A DNA stretch of 64,000 nucleotides from Neptuniibacter pectenicola (GCF_001597735.1 NZ_LUTS01000004.1:280750-344749), one strand, 5' to 3'; shown: positions 46,974 through 57,139, numbered from the stretch's first letter. Translations and numbers: made by a program. The notes: generated by a model from the letters alone, not told the origin.

Positions 46974-48085
46974 ATTTTTTTATTACTTTTGGGGATCATA
47001 AAGATCCTAAGAATGGAGGGGCAAAATTTACAGCAGCATTCATAAGTTTGGCTGAGTCTGCTAATGTCAGTCTAAATATTTTTAACTATTATGAAAATAA
47101 CGGAAGTAGAAATAAGTTATATAGAAAGGTTTTGTCTTTATTTTATTTTATTTTTAAAAAAATTCCTGTTCCTGTTGGGTATTTCTATAGTTATAGATTG
47201 TTGAGTGTTTTAAACGAAAAGATAATTGATGCTCTTGATAAAAAACAAAATGTAACGCTTGTTATTGATCATTTGGAATTATGTTATATAGCAAGTTATT
47301 TTAGTGATTTATATCCAGGGTCTATAAGATATATTCATCTTAGTCATAATAATGAACCCTTGGTATTTAATGAAAGAATAGGTTCTAAGTTTCTATTAAA
47401 GGTTATTAATTTTATTAGTGATTATGGTTCTTACGAAAAAAAAGTATTGAATAAGATGGATTTCATTTTTTCAATTTCAAATACTGAGATGGAATTGTAT
47501 AAAAAAAGATATCCTGAATTAGATATGGCTGTTCTGCCTCCTTTGTTTTCATACAAAGTGAAGGAAAAAAACGAACATGATTCAATAAATAAAAAGATTG
47601 TATTCGCAGCTGATTTTTCATGGTTTCCAAATATGGATGCTTATATTTGGGTAAGGGATGTTTTTCTTCCACTTCTGCCGAAAGGATTTACCATTTATAT
47701 TTATGGCTTAAATCAAGATCTCCTCGTTCCGCCAGTAAAAGAATTAGAGCATAAAATAGAATATTGTGGGTATGTTGATGATGTTCAGGATATTTGGGAT
47801 AAAGCCTTTTTTTCTATTGCACCAATAAATAAAGGAGCTGGTATTAATATAAAAGTTGCAGAAAGTTTACATAATAGGGTTCCGGTTATAGCTAGTGAGC
47901 TTGCAGTTGAGGGTATTGATGAAAGTATGTTGGGAGGGGTTAGGCAAGCAAGTTTAAATCCAGAAGAATGGATTGGAATACTTGAATATTATCTATCTAA
48001 TAGTGAATATTGTGATTTAGTTGATGAGATTTCTTATCCTTCTCTTGAAAGTTATATAAAATTACTTGCTCAGAAGGTGAATTAA
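46970..48085 (+). CDS. Glycosyltransferase, GT-B fold
   Basis: This 371-aa protein starts NFFITFGDHKDPKNGGAKFT. Its donor-binding half is typical: FAADFSWFPNMDAYIWVRD, IEYCGYVDDVQDIWDKAFFS, then the PINKGAGINIKVAESLHNRV motif and GID. It is a family 4-like enzyme of unknown sugar specificity. It overlaps wzy by 4 bp. Confidence 0.85.
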   Translation: MNFFITFGDHKDPKNGGAKFTAAFISLAESANVSLNIFNYYENNGSRNKLYRKVLSLFYFIFKKIPVPVGYFYSYRLLSVLNEKIIDALDKKQNVTLVIDHLELCYIASYFSDLYPGSIRYIHLSHNNEPLVFNERIGSKFLLKVINFISDYGSYEKKVLNKMDFIFSISNTEMELYKKRYPELDMAVLPPLFSYKVKEKNEHDSINKKIVFAADFSWFPNMDAYIWVRDVFLPLLPKGFTIYIYGLNQDLLVPPVKELEHKIEYCGYVDDVQDIWDKAFFSIAPINKGAGINIKVAESLHNRVPVIASELAVEGIDESMLGGVRQASLNPEEWIGILEYYLSNSEYCDLVDEISYPSLESYIKLLAQKVN

Positions 48086-48115
48086 TAATGCTTTGATATA
48101 TTCGTATGGAGTAAA

Positions 48116-48922
48116 ATGTTTATGTATAAGAATTCTATATCAGTGGTTATCCCGTTTTTTAAGGCTGGAATATACGCTGATCAGTTAATTAAGAGTTTAT
48201 CTGAGCAAACATTCAAATCTTTTGAAATAATCATTGTTAATGATGGTAAGGGAGAAGGTCATCTTGAGCTAAACAAGGCACTTAATAAATATGGGGTGGT
48301 TCAGGAATTGCTTTTGTTATCTACAGTTGGATTTCAGGGACCTGCAGCTGCTAGAAATTTGGCGCTTTCTGTAGCGACTGCAGATGTAATAGCTTTTTTG
48401 GATGCTGATGATACTTGGGATCCTGATTTTCTTAATAAAGCTTATGCTGAAATGAAAAAAAATGACAGTGCAATACTTGTTTCTGAGGTTTTTTGGATTA
48501 GTTCGGATAGTACAATTAGATTGCATCTTCCCGAAAAAATTTCTTATCAGTATTTACAGCAAACTTGCCCTATTCAGCCCACAGCTATTTTAATAAATAG
48601 GAAAAAGGTGGGTTTTTTTGATTTTCCTAAATGTCATCATGAAGATTATGCTCTATGGTTAACGCTCACTAATATCGGATTTGAAATAGATTGTTTGAAT
48701 GAGCCTTTAGTTTATATTAATAGAGTTTCTGGATCTGTGTCTAGTAATAAAATCAAAGCTTTTCGTTGGCATTGGGCTGTTTTATGTAATTACGTAGATA
48801 AAGGTTTTTTAAGCAGACTTGTATTGTTTTCTATATATGCAGTTAATGCCGTTATGAAAAGATCTACTACAAAATACTGTCCTGTAGTTCTGCCTTCTAA
48901 ATTTATAAATTTCTTGCGTTGA
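48116..48922 (+). CDS. Family 2 glycosyltransferase
   Basis: This 268-aa GT-A inverting transferase has SVVIPFFKAGIYADQLIKSL at the start, EIIIVNDGKGEG (first Asp), the metal-binding FLDADDTWDPDF near 98-109 (DxD) and CHHEDYALWL, the catalytic-base ED motif, near 185. Donor and acceptor are unknown. GGAG precedes the ATG. Confidence 0.9.
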   Translation: MFMYKNSISVVIPFFKAGIYADQLIKSLSEQTFKSFEIIIVNDGKGEGHLELNKALNKYGVVQELLLLSTVGFQGPAAARNLALSVATADVIAFLDADDTWDPDFLNKAYAEMKKNDSAILVSEVFWISSDSTIRLHLPEKISYQYLQQTCPIQPTAILINRKKVGFFDFPKCHHEDYALWLTLTNIGFEIDCLNEPLVYINRVSGSVSSNKIKAFRWHWAVLCNYVDKGFLSRLVLFSIYAVNAVMKRSTTKYCPVVLPSKFINFLR

Positions 48923-48954
48923 TCTAATTAGGCGCATTTTTCTGGTGTTAATTT

Positions 48955-49995
48955 ATGGTTAATGAAGTTTCAAACATTCAATATCTCAGAGCAATTGCCG
49001 TATTAATGGTTGTTTATGTTCATTCTGTGGAACAATTCTCTTGGCTTGATAGTTATTTTTTTGCTGCTATCGGTCATAGTGGCGTTGATTTGTTTTTTAT
49101 AATTAGTGGTTTTATTATGGTGTATGCTACCAATAATAAAAATATTAATTTCATGTTTTTTTTATATAATAGGTTAGTTAGAATAGTTCCGATGTACTGG
49201 TTTTTCACAACTATATTTTTGATAATTTCTGCTTTTATGCCATCTCTTGTTAATAATTCTAACCTAGATGGTTGGCATGTTTTTTCTAGTTATTTTTTTA
49301 TTCCTTCTTATTCTCCAAACTACCCAGAGAATTACTGGCCGTTACTTATACCAGGGTGGACTCTAAATTATGAAATGGTTTTTTATCTTTTATTTTCCTG
49401 TTCACTAATGTTTGTTGGTGTTTATAGGGTTGTTTGTTTGTCGTTTTTGATGTTTTTTTTATTTATTTTTTCTAGCTATTTTGATTCGATTGAAAGTTTA
49501 GGTTTTTATGCTAATTACATTATATTTGAATTTTTATTGGGGGCTTTTTTTGGAGTTTTCTTTGTTAAATATTTTTCAAGTTGTAATAGCTTTTTTGGTT
49601 TTTTTATTTGTTTTATAGCAGTGTTTTTGTGGTTTTATTTAGATGGGAAAAGTGAGAGGTTTTTGCATTTAGGAATACCTTCTTTTCTTTTTTTTATTGG
49701 CTTTTTGTATATTGATAAGCGTTTTGTTCTTGGTAATAAAATTATGCACTTGATAGGAGATTCCTCATATTCTATCTATTTAAGTCATGCTTTTTCTTTG
49801 TCTTTTTTGAAATTTGTTTTTGTTGCTTTTGGGTATTCTTACTATACTGGTGATTTTTTGAAAGGTTTTATTTTTGTACTGTTATCTGTTCTGTTTAGCG
49901 CGATTGTAGGTGTAATTGTTCATCGTCTTTTAGAGAAGCCTGTTGCTCTCTTCTTGAAAGGAATGTATTTAAAAAATCAAAGAGGTTTTCTGTGA
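48955..49995 (+). CDS. Acyltransferase 3 family membrane O-acyltransferase
   Basis: This 346-aa protein has about ten helices and the AT3 motifs NIQYLRAIAVLMVVYVHS (with the essential His) and GVDLFFIISGFIM. RLVRIVPMYWFFTT and SYSIYLSHAFSLSFLKFV are further family blocks. OafA-like enzymes of this family O-acetylate surface sugars. There is no SGNH domain. It is overlapped by the next gene. Confidence 0.9.
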   Translation: MVNEVSNIQYLRAIAVLMVVYVHSVEQFSWLDSYFFAAIGHSGVDLFFIISGFIMVYATNNKNINFMFFLYNRLVRIVPMYWFFTTIFLIISAFMPSLVNNSNLDGWHVFSSYFFIPSYSPNYPENYWPLLIPGWTLNYEMVFYLLFSCSLMFVGVYRVVCLSFLMFFLFIFSSYFDSIESLGFYANYIIFEFLLGAFFGVFFVKYFSSCNSFFGFFICFIAVFLWFYLDGKSERFLHLGIPSFLFFIGFLYIDKRFVLGNKIMHLIGDSSYSIYLSHAFSLSFLKFVFVAFGYSYYTGDFLKGFIFVLLSVLFSAIVGVIVHRLLEKPVALFLKGMYLKNQRGFL

Positions 49996-51245
49996 AAGAA
50001 GTGCTTTTTATTTTAACTAGACCATTTATTCCCTCCCATGGGGGGGGAGAGAAAATGCTCTTGCAGGCTATTGAATTTATTCCGAATGAATATAAAGTTC
50101 ATGTTTTTTATTTTTCTTCAAATAGTATTGCTGACAATACAAATTTTGAAGTTAAATTAAAGGAAAACTATCCTACAATTAAAGAAATTAAAGCGCTTAA
50201 ATTTCCTTCATTTATAGAAATTTTTGCTAATATTCTATTGCGTAGAACTAGTCTTAATGAGTCATTTTTTTATTCAAGAAGTAGCTTGGCTGTTATACTT
50301 AAATTAATTTATTCTTCGAATTTTGAATGTGTTTATTGCGATATGTTAAGAACAGCTCAATACGTTGAAAATATTGATTTGCCTAAAGTTGTTGATTTGG
50401 ATGACCTTTTGTCAAAACGATATATGCGTTTATTAAACTATAAAACGAGTAATCTTAGTTTGTTTGGTACATTCTCAAATAGGAATAATTTTTTCTTTAA
50501 CTTAATTTCCAATTTTTTCGTTCGACCGGTATTGTTCGTGGAACATTATCTTATAAAAAAGCGAGAAATTTTAATTGCTTCCAAGTTCGACCGTGTTGCA
50601 ATTGTTTCACCTGTTGATGCTTTGCAATTATCTAATTACATTGGCAAGCATGTTTTCGCATTGCCTCCTGCCAGAGCATTTAAAATGGATGGTTTTCATA
50701 AAAGTGACTTTTATCATTCTGATGAATTCAGGTTCTTGTTTGTTGGTAATCTTACGACTAACCAAAATTTTTCATCTATAGAGATGATCATCACTAAACT
50801 TTTACCGAAAATTCGCGCTTTTAATGTATCATTTACATTTAATGTCGTAGGTGTTTATGATTCTAGATTACACTATCTTAAAGATATTCCTGATGTGAAC
50901 TTGATAGGGTATTGTGAGGATCTTCGCAGTGTTTATGAGTCTAATGATATTTTACTAGCTCCACTTTCTTTTGGTACTGGGATTAAACTAAAAATTATTG
51001 ACGCTATAGAGTACGGTTTGCCGGTCGTTACTAATAGCGTTGGGGCCGAAGGTCTCCCAATTTTCGATATGGAAAATGCAGTTGTTTCCGACGATTTTGA
51101 TGATATGGCCGCTAAAATTAATCAAATTATTCTCAATAGGCAGTTCCTCACTGATTTTAGAAAAAATGCAATTGCCTCATTATCGAAATCATTTACTACC
51201 CAAATTGTTAAAAAAAAGTTCGTTTCATTTCTTAGTGGGTTGTAA
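49992..51245 (+). CDS. Family 4 glycosyltransferase with G8 tract
   Basis: This 417-aa GT-B enzyme has the N-terminal motif TRPFIPSHGGGEKMLLQAIE and KVVDLDDLLSKRYMRLLNYK near 140, a block shared with WcaI-like transferases. The donor domain has RFLFVGNLTTNQNFSSIEM, NLIGYCEDLRSVYESNDILL and PLSFGTGIKLKIIDAIEYGL. The three conserved glycines are encoded by a run of eight G. The start is GTG, overlapping the previous stop. It is the last gene of the AT-rich stretch. Confidence 0.88.
   Translation: MKEVLFILTRPFIPSHGGGEKMLLQAIEFIPNEYKVHVFYFSSNSIADNTNFEVKLKENYPTIKEIKALKFPSFIEIFANILLRRTSLNESFFYSRSSLAVILKLIYSSNFECVYCDMLRTAQYVENIDLPKVVDLDDLLSKRYMRLLNYKTSNLSLFGTFSNRNNFFFNLISNFFVRPVLFVEHYLIKKREILIASKFDRVAIVSPVDALQLSNYIGKHVFALPPARAFKMDGFHKSDFYHSDEFRFLFVGNLTTNQNFSSIEMIITKLLPKIRAFNVSFTFNVVGVYDSRLHYLKDIPDVNLIGYCEDLRSVYESNDILLAPLSFGTGIKLKIIDAIEYGLPVVTNSVGAEGLPIFDMENAVVSDDFDDMAAKINQIILNRQFLTDFRKNAIASLSKSFTTQIVKKKFVSFLSGL
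50040..50047 (+). repeat. G8 homopolymer inside the glycosyltransferase start region
   Basis: Codons 17-19 read GGG GGG GGA, giving eight consecutive G within about 50 bp of the start codon in a gene otherwise very AT-rich. The comparable glycines of the glycosyltransferase at 43867 use GGT. Slippage by one base would truncate the protein at once. Confidence 0.7.
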
Positions 51246-51297
51246 ATCTATAATTTAACAAAATTTAAATAATTAATTTATATAAAGGATACTGATT

Positions 51298-52698
51298 ATG
51301 ATTCCACTCATTATGGCTGGCGGTTCTGGTACCCGTCTTTGGCCTCTTTCTCGTACCCAGTACCCAAAGCAATTTTTACCTTTGCATAGTCAGTTGTCTA
51401 TGTTGCAAGAAACCGTCTCACGTTTAGATAACGTTGAGAACGTGGCTTTGATCTGTAACGAGGAACATCGGTTTTTAGCAGCTGAACAGATGCGAGTTAT
51501 CAATCAACCTTGTTCGATATTTTTAGAGCCTGTAGGCCGAAATACAGCCCCGGCTATTGCGCTGGCTGCCTTAGATGCTGTGAATAAAGGGAAAGGGTCA
51601 GAATGCTTGTTAATTCTGGCGGCGGATCATGTGATTGAGGATGAGGCTGCATTTCAGGCGGCTGTCTGCCAAGCTGAACCGTTGGCCTCACAAGGGTTGC
51701 TGGTAACTTTTGGTATCGTGCCAGTGCATCCAGAAACAGGCTATGGTTATATTCAAGCCGGTCACGCTTTTGAAACGTCCTCCGCTTTTAATATTAAGCA
51801 GTTTGTTGAAAAGCCTGATTTAGATACGGCAAAAGCTTACCTAGAATCCGGTGACTTTTACTGGAACAGTGGCATGTTCATGTTTAGAGCGGATCGCTAC
51901 CTAGAAGAACTAGGTAAGTTTTGCCCTGATATTTTACAGGCTTGCGAAAAAGCGATGATTGATACCGCTCAGGATATGGATTTTATCAGAGTGGATGCGG
52001 ATTCCTTTAAGCAATGTCCTGATGAGTCGGTTGATTACGCCGTGATGGAGAAGACCGAATCGGCTGTTGTAATTCCCCTTGATGCAGGCTGGAGTGATGT
52101 CGGTAGCTGGTCGGCCCTGTGGGAGCTTAAAGAAAAGGATGCACAAGGTAATGTGACTGAAGGTGATGTAATTTCCTTGGATAGTCGCGATTCTCTTATT
52201 ATGTCAAAAGATCGCTTAGTGACTACATTGGGCGTGAGTGACCTTATTGTTATTGATACGCCGGATGCGTTGCTTGTCGCTGATAAAAATCATATTCAAG
52301 ATATGAAAAAAATTGTTGCGCAGATTAAAGGTGCTGGGCGTAATGAGACGTTTCAGCATAGGGAGGTTTATCGCCCTTGGGGTAAATATGATTCCATTGA
52401 TATGGGCGATCGCTATCAAGTTAAGCGTATCACCGTTAAACCTGGGGCTAAACTCTCATTGCAGAAGCATCATCACCGTGCGGAGCATTGGATCGTGGTT
52501 GAGGGGACAGCTAGTGTCACTAAAGGGGATGAGACATTTTTGGTGACAGAGGATCAGTCTACTTATATACCTTTAGGTGAAGTTCACTGTTTGGAGAATC
52601 CGGGCAAAGTGGATTTAGAGCTGATTGAGATTCAGTCCGGCTCATATCTAGGTGAAGATGATATTGTTCGTTTCGAAGATAGATATGGGCGTGCGTAG
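51298..52698 (+). CDS. manC: Mannose-1-phosphate guanylyltransferase/mannose-6-phosphate isomerase
   Basis: This 466-aa bifunctional enzyme has an N-terminal pyrophosphorylase domain ([20 protein letters not shown] at 6-25, [24 protein letters not shown]-like YWNSGMFMF). A C-terminal cupin isomerase domain follows ([39 protein letters not shown]). It makes GDP-mannose for the glycan. GC content returns to the genome level here. No manB/phosphomannomutase lies nearby. Confidence 0.95.
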   Translation: MIPLIMAGGSGTRLWPLSRTQYPKQFLPLHSQLSMLQETVSRLDNVENVALICNEEHRFLAAEQMRVINQPCSIFLEPVGRNTAPAIALAALDAVNKGKGSECLLILAADHVIEDEAAFQAAVCQAEPLASQGLLVTFGIVPVHPETGYGYIQAGHAFETSSAFNIKQFVEKPDLDTAKAYLESGDFYWNSGMFMFRADRYLEELGKFCPDILQACEKAMIDTAQDMDFIRVDADSFKQCPDESVDYAVMEKTESAVVIPLDAGWSDVGSWSALWELKEKDAQGNVTEGDVISLDSRDSLIMSKDRLVTTLGVSDLIVIDTPDALLVADKNHIQDMKKIVAQIKGAGRNETFQHREVYRPWGKYDSIDMGDRYQVKRITVKPGAKLSLQKHHHRAEHWIVVEGTASVTKGDETFLVTEDQSTYIPLGEVHCLENPGKVDLELIEIQSGSYLGEDDIVRFEDRYGRA

Positions 52699-52743
52699 AG
52701 GGATTTTTATCCCTCGATAAAATATTTTTATTAAGGAAAAGTT

Positions 52744-53910
52744 ATGAAGGTTGCGATTGCAGGGACAGGGTATGTTGGTTTATCTAATGCGATGTTATTG
52801 GCGCAACATAATGAAGTTGTCGCGTTAGATGTGATCCCTGAAAAGGTTGAGATGCTGAATAAGCGGCAGTCCCCTATTGTGGATGTTGAAATTGAGGACT
52901 TTCTAGCGAATAAAACGCTCAATTTTACGGCAACATTAGAAAAAGAACAGGCGTACTTGGGTGCTGATTATGTGATTATCGCTACGCCTACTGATTATGA
53001 TCCTGATACTAACTACTTCAATACAAGTTCGGTTGAAGCGGTAATTCGTGATGTGATGGCTATTAACCCAGATGCAGTAATGGTCATTAAATCGACCGTA
53101 CCTGTAGGTTATACCGCACGTATTAAAGAAGAGCTGAGGTGTGAAAATCTTATTTTCTCGCCTGAGTTTTTGCGTGAAGGTAAAGCACTTTACGATAACC
53201 TACATCCTTCTCGCATTATCGTGGGTGAGCAGTCAGCGCGGGCTAAGGTTTTTGCTAACTTATTAGTGCAAGGTGCTGTTAAAACCGATATTCCTGTTTT
53301 ATTTACTGATTCCACTGAAGCGGAAGCGGTCAAGCTATTTTCAAATACCTACTTAGCTATGCGTGTGGCCTATTTTAATGAACTCGATAGTTATGCCGAG
53401 ACCCACGGCCTTGATAGCCGCCATATTATTGAAGGCGTTGGTTTAGATCCGCGTATTGGGGATCACTACAACAACCCATCCTTTGGCTATGGTGGTTACT
53501 GCTTGCCTAAAGATACAAAGCAGTTGTTAGCTAATTTTCAAGATGTACCGAGTAATATGGTACGCGCAATTGTGGATGCCAATACCACGCGTAAGGACTT
53601 TATTGCTGATGCTATATTGAAGAAATCACCCCAAGTGGTGGGTATATATCGCTTAGTAATGAAATCGGGGTCTGACAACTTTCGGGCCTCCGCGATGCAG
53701 GGTGTGATGAAGCGTATAAAAGCCAAAGGTATCGAAGTTGTTGTTTATGAGCCGGTACTTGAGGAGGATGATTTTTTCAGTTCGAGAGTGATTAAAGATT
53801 TGAATGAGTTTCTGTCTATTTCTGATGTGATTGTTGCTAATCGTCAGGGGCCGGAACTAGAAACGGTTAAGGATAAGGTTTATACGCGTGACCTTTTTGG
53901 AAGTGATTAG
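52744..53910 (+). CDS. ugd: UDP-glucose 6-dehydrogenase (short, enterobacterial type)
   Basis: This 388-aa protein equals E. coli Ugd in length. The NAD motif is [65 protein letters not shown] and catalytic Cys253 in [14 protein letters not shown] are typical of this subgroup. It makes UDP-glucuronate, the substrate of the epimerase next to it. It differs clearly from the 445-aa enzyme at 36206. Confidence 0.93.
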   Translation: MKVAIAGTGYVGLSNAMLLAQHNEVVALDVIPEKVEMLNKRQSPIVDVEIEDFLANKTLNFTATLEKEQAYLGADYVIIATPTDYDPDTNYFNTSSVEAVIRDVMAINPDAVMVIKSTVPVGYTARIKEELRCENLIFSPEFLREGKALYDNLHPSRIIVGEQSARAKVFANLLVQGAVKTDIPVLFTDSTEAEAVKLFSNTYLAMRVAYFNELDSYAETHGLDSRHIIEGVGLDPRIGDHYNNPSFGYGGYCLPKDTKQLLANFQDVPSNMVRAIVDANTTRKDFIADAILKKSPQVVGIYRLVMKSGSDNFRASAMQGVMKRIKAKGIEVVVYEPVLEEDDFFSSRVIKDLNEFLSISDVIVANRQGPELETVKDKVYTRDLFGSD

Positions 53911-53933
53911 TTTTTATGAAATTAATGACTAAG

Positions 53934-53963
53934 CGCGGGTAATTTAATATTACCCGCGTTTTT
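53934..53963. terminator. Terminator after the short ugd
   Basis: CGCGGGTAAT pairs with ATTACCCGCG over a 5-nt loop, followed by five T. It separates convergent ugd and the epimerase gene. Confidence 0.93.
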
Positions 53964-53994
53964 AAGGTATTAGGCAATGATTCTTATGAGGTAG

Positions 53995-54993
53995 TTATAG
54001 GTAGAACTCTTTATACCACGTAACAAATTTATTCATTCCATCTTGAATGCTGGTATCGGGTTTAAAACCGACAGTTTTTTGAAGATCTGTAACATCTGCA
54101 TATGTTGCTGGGACATCACCGGGTTGCATTGGAAGATATTCTTTGATTGCTTCTTTGCCCGCAGCATTTTCTATAGCATTAATAAATTGCATTAACTCAA
54201 TAGGTTCATTATTACCAATATTGAAAATGCGATATGGCGCCTTACTTATTGAAGGGTTGTTCATTTCTTGATTTTGATTTCGCGTTGGCACAACATCTTG
54301 AATGCGAATAACACCTTCAACGATATCATCAATAAATGTGAAATCACGTAGCATTTTGCCATGGTTGAACACTTTTATTGGGTCACCATTTAAAATTGCT
54401 TTTGTAAATAAAAATGGCGCCATATCTGGACGACCCCAAGGTCCATAGACAGTGAAAAATCGTAGTCCCGTGGTAGGGATGTCATATAAATGAGAGTATG
54501 AGTGGGCCATCAGCTCATTAGATTTTTTGGTCGCTGCATATAATGATACAGGATGATCAACTCCGTCTTGGGTTGAAAATGGCATTTTGGTATTCATGCC
54601 ATAAACGGATGAGGATGACGCATATACTAAATGTTGAACATCATTGTGGCGGCACCCTTCAAGGATCGCCATCATGCCTACAAGGTTTGAATCAATATAT
54701 GCAAAGGGGTTTTCAAGTGAGTAGCGAACTCCAGCTTGTGCCGCAAGGTGAATTACTCGATCAAACTTCTCAGCTTTAAATAAAGCAGCCATGCCTTCCC
54801 GATCAGCTAAATCAAGTTCAACAAAACTAAAGTTTTTGTGAGGAGAGAGCTTTTTTAAGCGGGATCTTTTTAAATTTACATCATAGTAATCATTTAAATT
54901 GTCTAAACCAATGACATCGTGACCAGCATCGCTTAGGCGAGCGGATACATAAAAACCAATAAAGCCTGCTGCGCCTGTTACTAAAAACTTCAT
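53995..54993 (-). CDS. UDP-glucuronate 4-epimerase (CapI/LspL type)
   Basis: This 332-aa extended SDR has the NAD motif [34 protein letters not shown] is diagnostic for UDP-glucuronate epimerases. The catalytic set is SSSSVYG plus YAATKKSNE (YxxxK). It makes UDP-galacturonate from the Ugd product. It is convergent with ugd, and upstream of it (54994-55386) lie about 150 bp of AT-rich DNA without a visible gene, then REP elements. Confidence 0.9.
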   Translation of the reverse strand: MKFLVTGAAGFIGFYVSARLSDAGHDVIGLDNLNDYYDVNLKRSRLKKLSPHKNFSFVELDLADREGMAALFKAEKFDRVIHLAAQAGVRYSLENPFAYIDSNLVGMMAILEGCRHNDVQHLVYASSSSVYGMNTKMPFSTQDGVDHPVSLYAATKKSNELMAHSYSHLYDIPTTGLRFFTVYGPWGRPDMAPFLFTKAILNGDPIKVFNHGKMLRDFTFIDDIVEGVIRIQDVVPTRNQNQEMNNPSISKAPYRIFNIGNNEPIELMQFINAIENAAGKEAIKEYLPMQPGDVPATYADVTDLQKTVGFKPDTSIQDGMNKFVTWYKEFYL

Positions 54994-55157
54994 ATAGAGT
55001 CCTTTTGTTTAATTATCCATTGTTTGTATATTTTGGAAACTGGTTGTGGTTATCATATGGCAAAGCTAATTATGCTTTACGCATATGCAATATTATACAG
55101 TAGTAAGATTATTAATATATTTGTGAATATAGTTATTTCTAAGGCTTGGATATGGTC

Positions 55158-55362
55158 ATTCGCTCGGGCACGTATTCCGAGCATAAAGGTGAGCGCCTAT
55201 GGGGTGTAGATGTAGGAGGCCAGCCTCTGGCCGAAAGGGTGGTAATCCTAGCGTAATTCATTCGCCCGGGGGGCCGGGCTCCTACAGGTGAGGGGTGGTT
55301 TTTGATTGGATTGCGGAGTGTAATTCATTCGCTCTGGGAGCCGTTCGAGCCCCTACAGGTTA
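55158..55362. repeat. REP cluster 4 (upstream of the beta-CASP hydrolase gene)
   Basis: Inverted long Y (TTCGCTCGGGCACGTATTCC, then GAGCATAAAGGTGAGCGCC) is at about 55158-55197. Forward X (GTAGGAGGCCAGCCTCTGGC) is at about 55210-55238. Two more inverted Y-type units, with diverged stems (CCCGGGGGGCCGGG and CTGGGAGCCGTTCGAG), are at about 55249-55286 and 55318-55360. Confidence 0.8.
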
Positions 55363-55386
55363 AATTACATAGGACATGGAGGTTTT

Positions 55387-56745
55387 ATGGCGAAGATTAT
55401 TCATCATGGTGCAGTGTCGGGTGTAACAGGCTCCTGCCATCAGCTTTTTATTGATGACGAGCATTCGGTACTTATCGATTGCGGTATGTTTCAAGGCGCG
55501 GAAGCGTCTCTGCTTGAGCAAGGTTCTCTTGCGATTGATTTTCCTCTTAAGACTGTTGAAGCGTTGGTTGTGACCCATTGTCATATTGATCATGTGGGGC
55601 GTATCCCTTATTTGCTGGCTGCGGGCTTTGATAAACCTATTTATGCAACGGAAGCGACTGCTCAGTTGTTGCCTTTAGTTATTGAGGATGCAATCAAAGT
55701 GGGTATTAGTCGTGATCAAAATCTGATTGGTAAAGTGTTGGATCGTCTTCGCGTGTTGTTAAAGCCGTTTCCTTATGATCAGTGGTTTAAATTAGCGGAT
55801 GCTTCTGCGGCTAGCTGTCGTTTTCGTATGGCGGGGCATATTCTTGGCTCGGCTTATCTGGAGTTTGGATTAGGCTCTGAATGTGTTATTTTTTCTGGCG
55901 ATCTGGGAGCGCCATACTCTCCTTTATTGTCTGCACCTAAAGCGCCTTATAAAGCGGATTGTTTGGTTATTGAGAGTACTTATGGTGATAAAAACCATGA
56001 GGGTAGAAAGGCTAGGCGCTCTGAGTTGAAACGTGTTTTAGAGCGATGTTTGTCTGATGCGGGGACGGTGTTGATTCCTGCATTTAGTATAGGGCGTACT
56101 CAGGAGCTGCTGTATGAAATTGAAGAGATTATTCATCGGTCCGGCGGTGATTGGGCAGGGTTGGATGTTATTGTTGATTCGCCGTTAGCGGCGGAGTTTA
56201 CTGAGCACTATAGGTCGTTGCGGAAGCTTTGGGATAAAGAGGCGCGGCGAAAAGTACAAAATGGACGACATCCTTTGGCGTTTGAGCAGTTGATTACTAT
56301 TGATCAGCATAGGGATCATCAACGCTTAGTTAATCACCTTAAACAAGCGGGTAGGCCTGCTGTTGTGATTGCTGCCAGCGGTATGTGTGCGGGTGGCCGA
56401 ATAGTGAACTACCTTAAGGCGTTATTATCCGATGAAAAAACAGATATTTTGTTTGTCGGTTATCAGGCGCAAGGTACCCCAGGGCGGGATATTCAGGTGT
56501 ACGGGCCACGAGGTGGTTATGTTTATTTGGATGATGAAAAAATAGATATCCGTGCGGGCGTGCACACTATTAGTGGATATTCTGCGCATGCGGATAAAAA
56601 GGATTTAGTTAATTTTGTTAAAAGGATGCGTCATAAGCCTTCCGAAATACGGATTGTTCACGGCGATGATGAAGCGAAGCAAGCATTGCGGATTAAATTA
56701 AACGAGATTGTGCCAAACGCCAAGGTGTGGATTCCCAATGGGTAG
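55387..56745 (+). CDS. MBL-fold beta-CASP RNA metallo-hydrolase
   Basis: This 452-aa protein has the zinc motif THCHIDHVGRIPYLL (HxHxDH at 64-69). MAGHILGSAYLEF and FSGDLGAPYSPLL follow. The beta-CASP motifs are IESTYGDKNHE, PAFSIGRTQELLYEIEEI, AASGMCAGGRIVNYLKAL and GYSAHADKKDLVNFV, ending with IVHGDDEAKQAL. The family includes RNA endo/exonucleases of the CPSF73 type. It stands alone between two REP clusters, with GGAGG before the ATG. Its stop codon TAG lies in the GTAGGAGG of the first downstream REP. Confidence 0.92.
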   Translation: MAKIIHHGAVSGVTGSCHQLFIDDEHSVLIDCGMFQGAEASLLEQGSLAIDFPLKTVEALVVTHCHIDHVGRIPYLLAAGFDKPIYATEATAQLLPLVIEDAIKVGISRDQNLIGKVLDRLRVLLKPFPYDQWFKLADASAASCRFRMAGHILGSAYLEFGLGSECVIFSGDLGAPYSPLLSAPKAPYKADCLVIESTYGDKNHEGRKARRSELKRVLERCLSDAGTVLIPAFSIGRTQELLYEIEEIIHRSGGDWAGLDVIVDSPLAAEFTEHYRSLRKLWDKEARRKVQNGRHPLAFEQLITIDQHRDHQRLVNHLKQAGRPAVVIAASGMCAGGRIVNYLKALLSDEKTDILFVGYQAQGTPGRDIQVYGPRGGYVYLDDEKIDIRAGVHTISGYSAHADKKDLVNFVKRMRHKPSEIRIVHGDDEAKQALRIKLNEIVPNAKVWIPNG

Positions 56746-56982
56746 GAGGCCTGTTTCTGGCCGAAGGTATTTTGGTTGTGGGTTTGGCGCGTAATTCTTC
56801 GCTCTGGCACCCGTTCCGAGCATAAAGGTGAGCTCCTACGGAAGGGATTTGTAGGAGGCCAGCCCTCTGGCCGAAGGGTTGTGGCTTGGAGCGTAATTCA
56901 TTCGCTCTGGCACCTGTTTCGGGCATAAAGGTGAGCGTCTACAGGATGCCTTTGTAGGAGGGCAGCCCCTGGCCGAAGGGTT

Positions 56983-57003
56983 GCCCCCTGTGTCAGAGGG
57001 GGC
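56983..57003 (+). terminator. Terminator-like hairpin inside REP cluster 5
   Basis: GCCCCCT pairs with AGGGGGC over a 7-nt loop, followed by CTTTATAT and later a T9 run. Its right half is shared with the cysNC terminator at 63792 as part of the 150-bp repeat; its left half differs but still pairs. Confidence 0.6.
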
Positions 57004-57139
57004 TTTATATCTGATTTTTTTTTGCAGTTCTTGCAGTTATTCCTTCCCCTCCCTATTTGTAACGTAATTCATTCGCTCTGGCACCCGTTCCGGGCATAAA
57101 GGGGTGGTGTCTACAGGGTGCATTTGTAGGAGGCCAGCC
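56990..57139 (+). repeat. 150-bp direct repeat, copy A
   Basis: It is identical base for base to 63808-63957. It holds the right arm of a terminator, a T9 stretch, a pyrimidine-rich stretch (TTCCTTCCCCTCCC), one inverted Y REP and the start of an X REP. The two copies flank the cysQ-permease-cysD-cysNC block. Confidence 0.9.
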
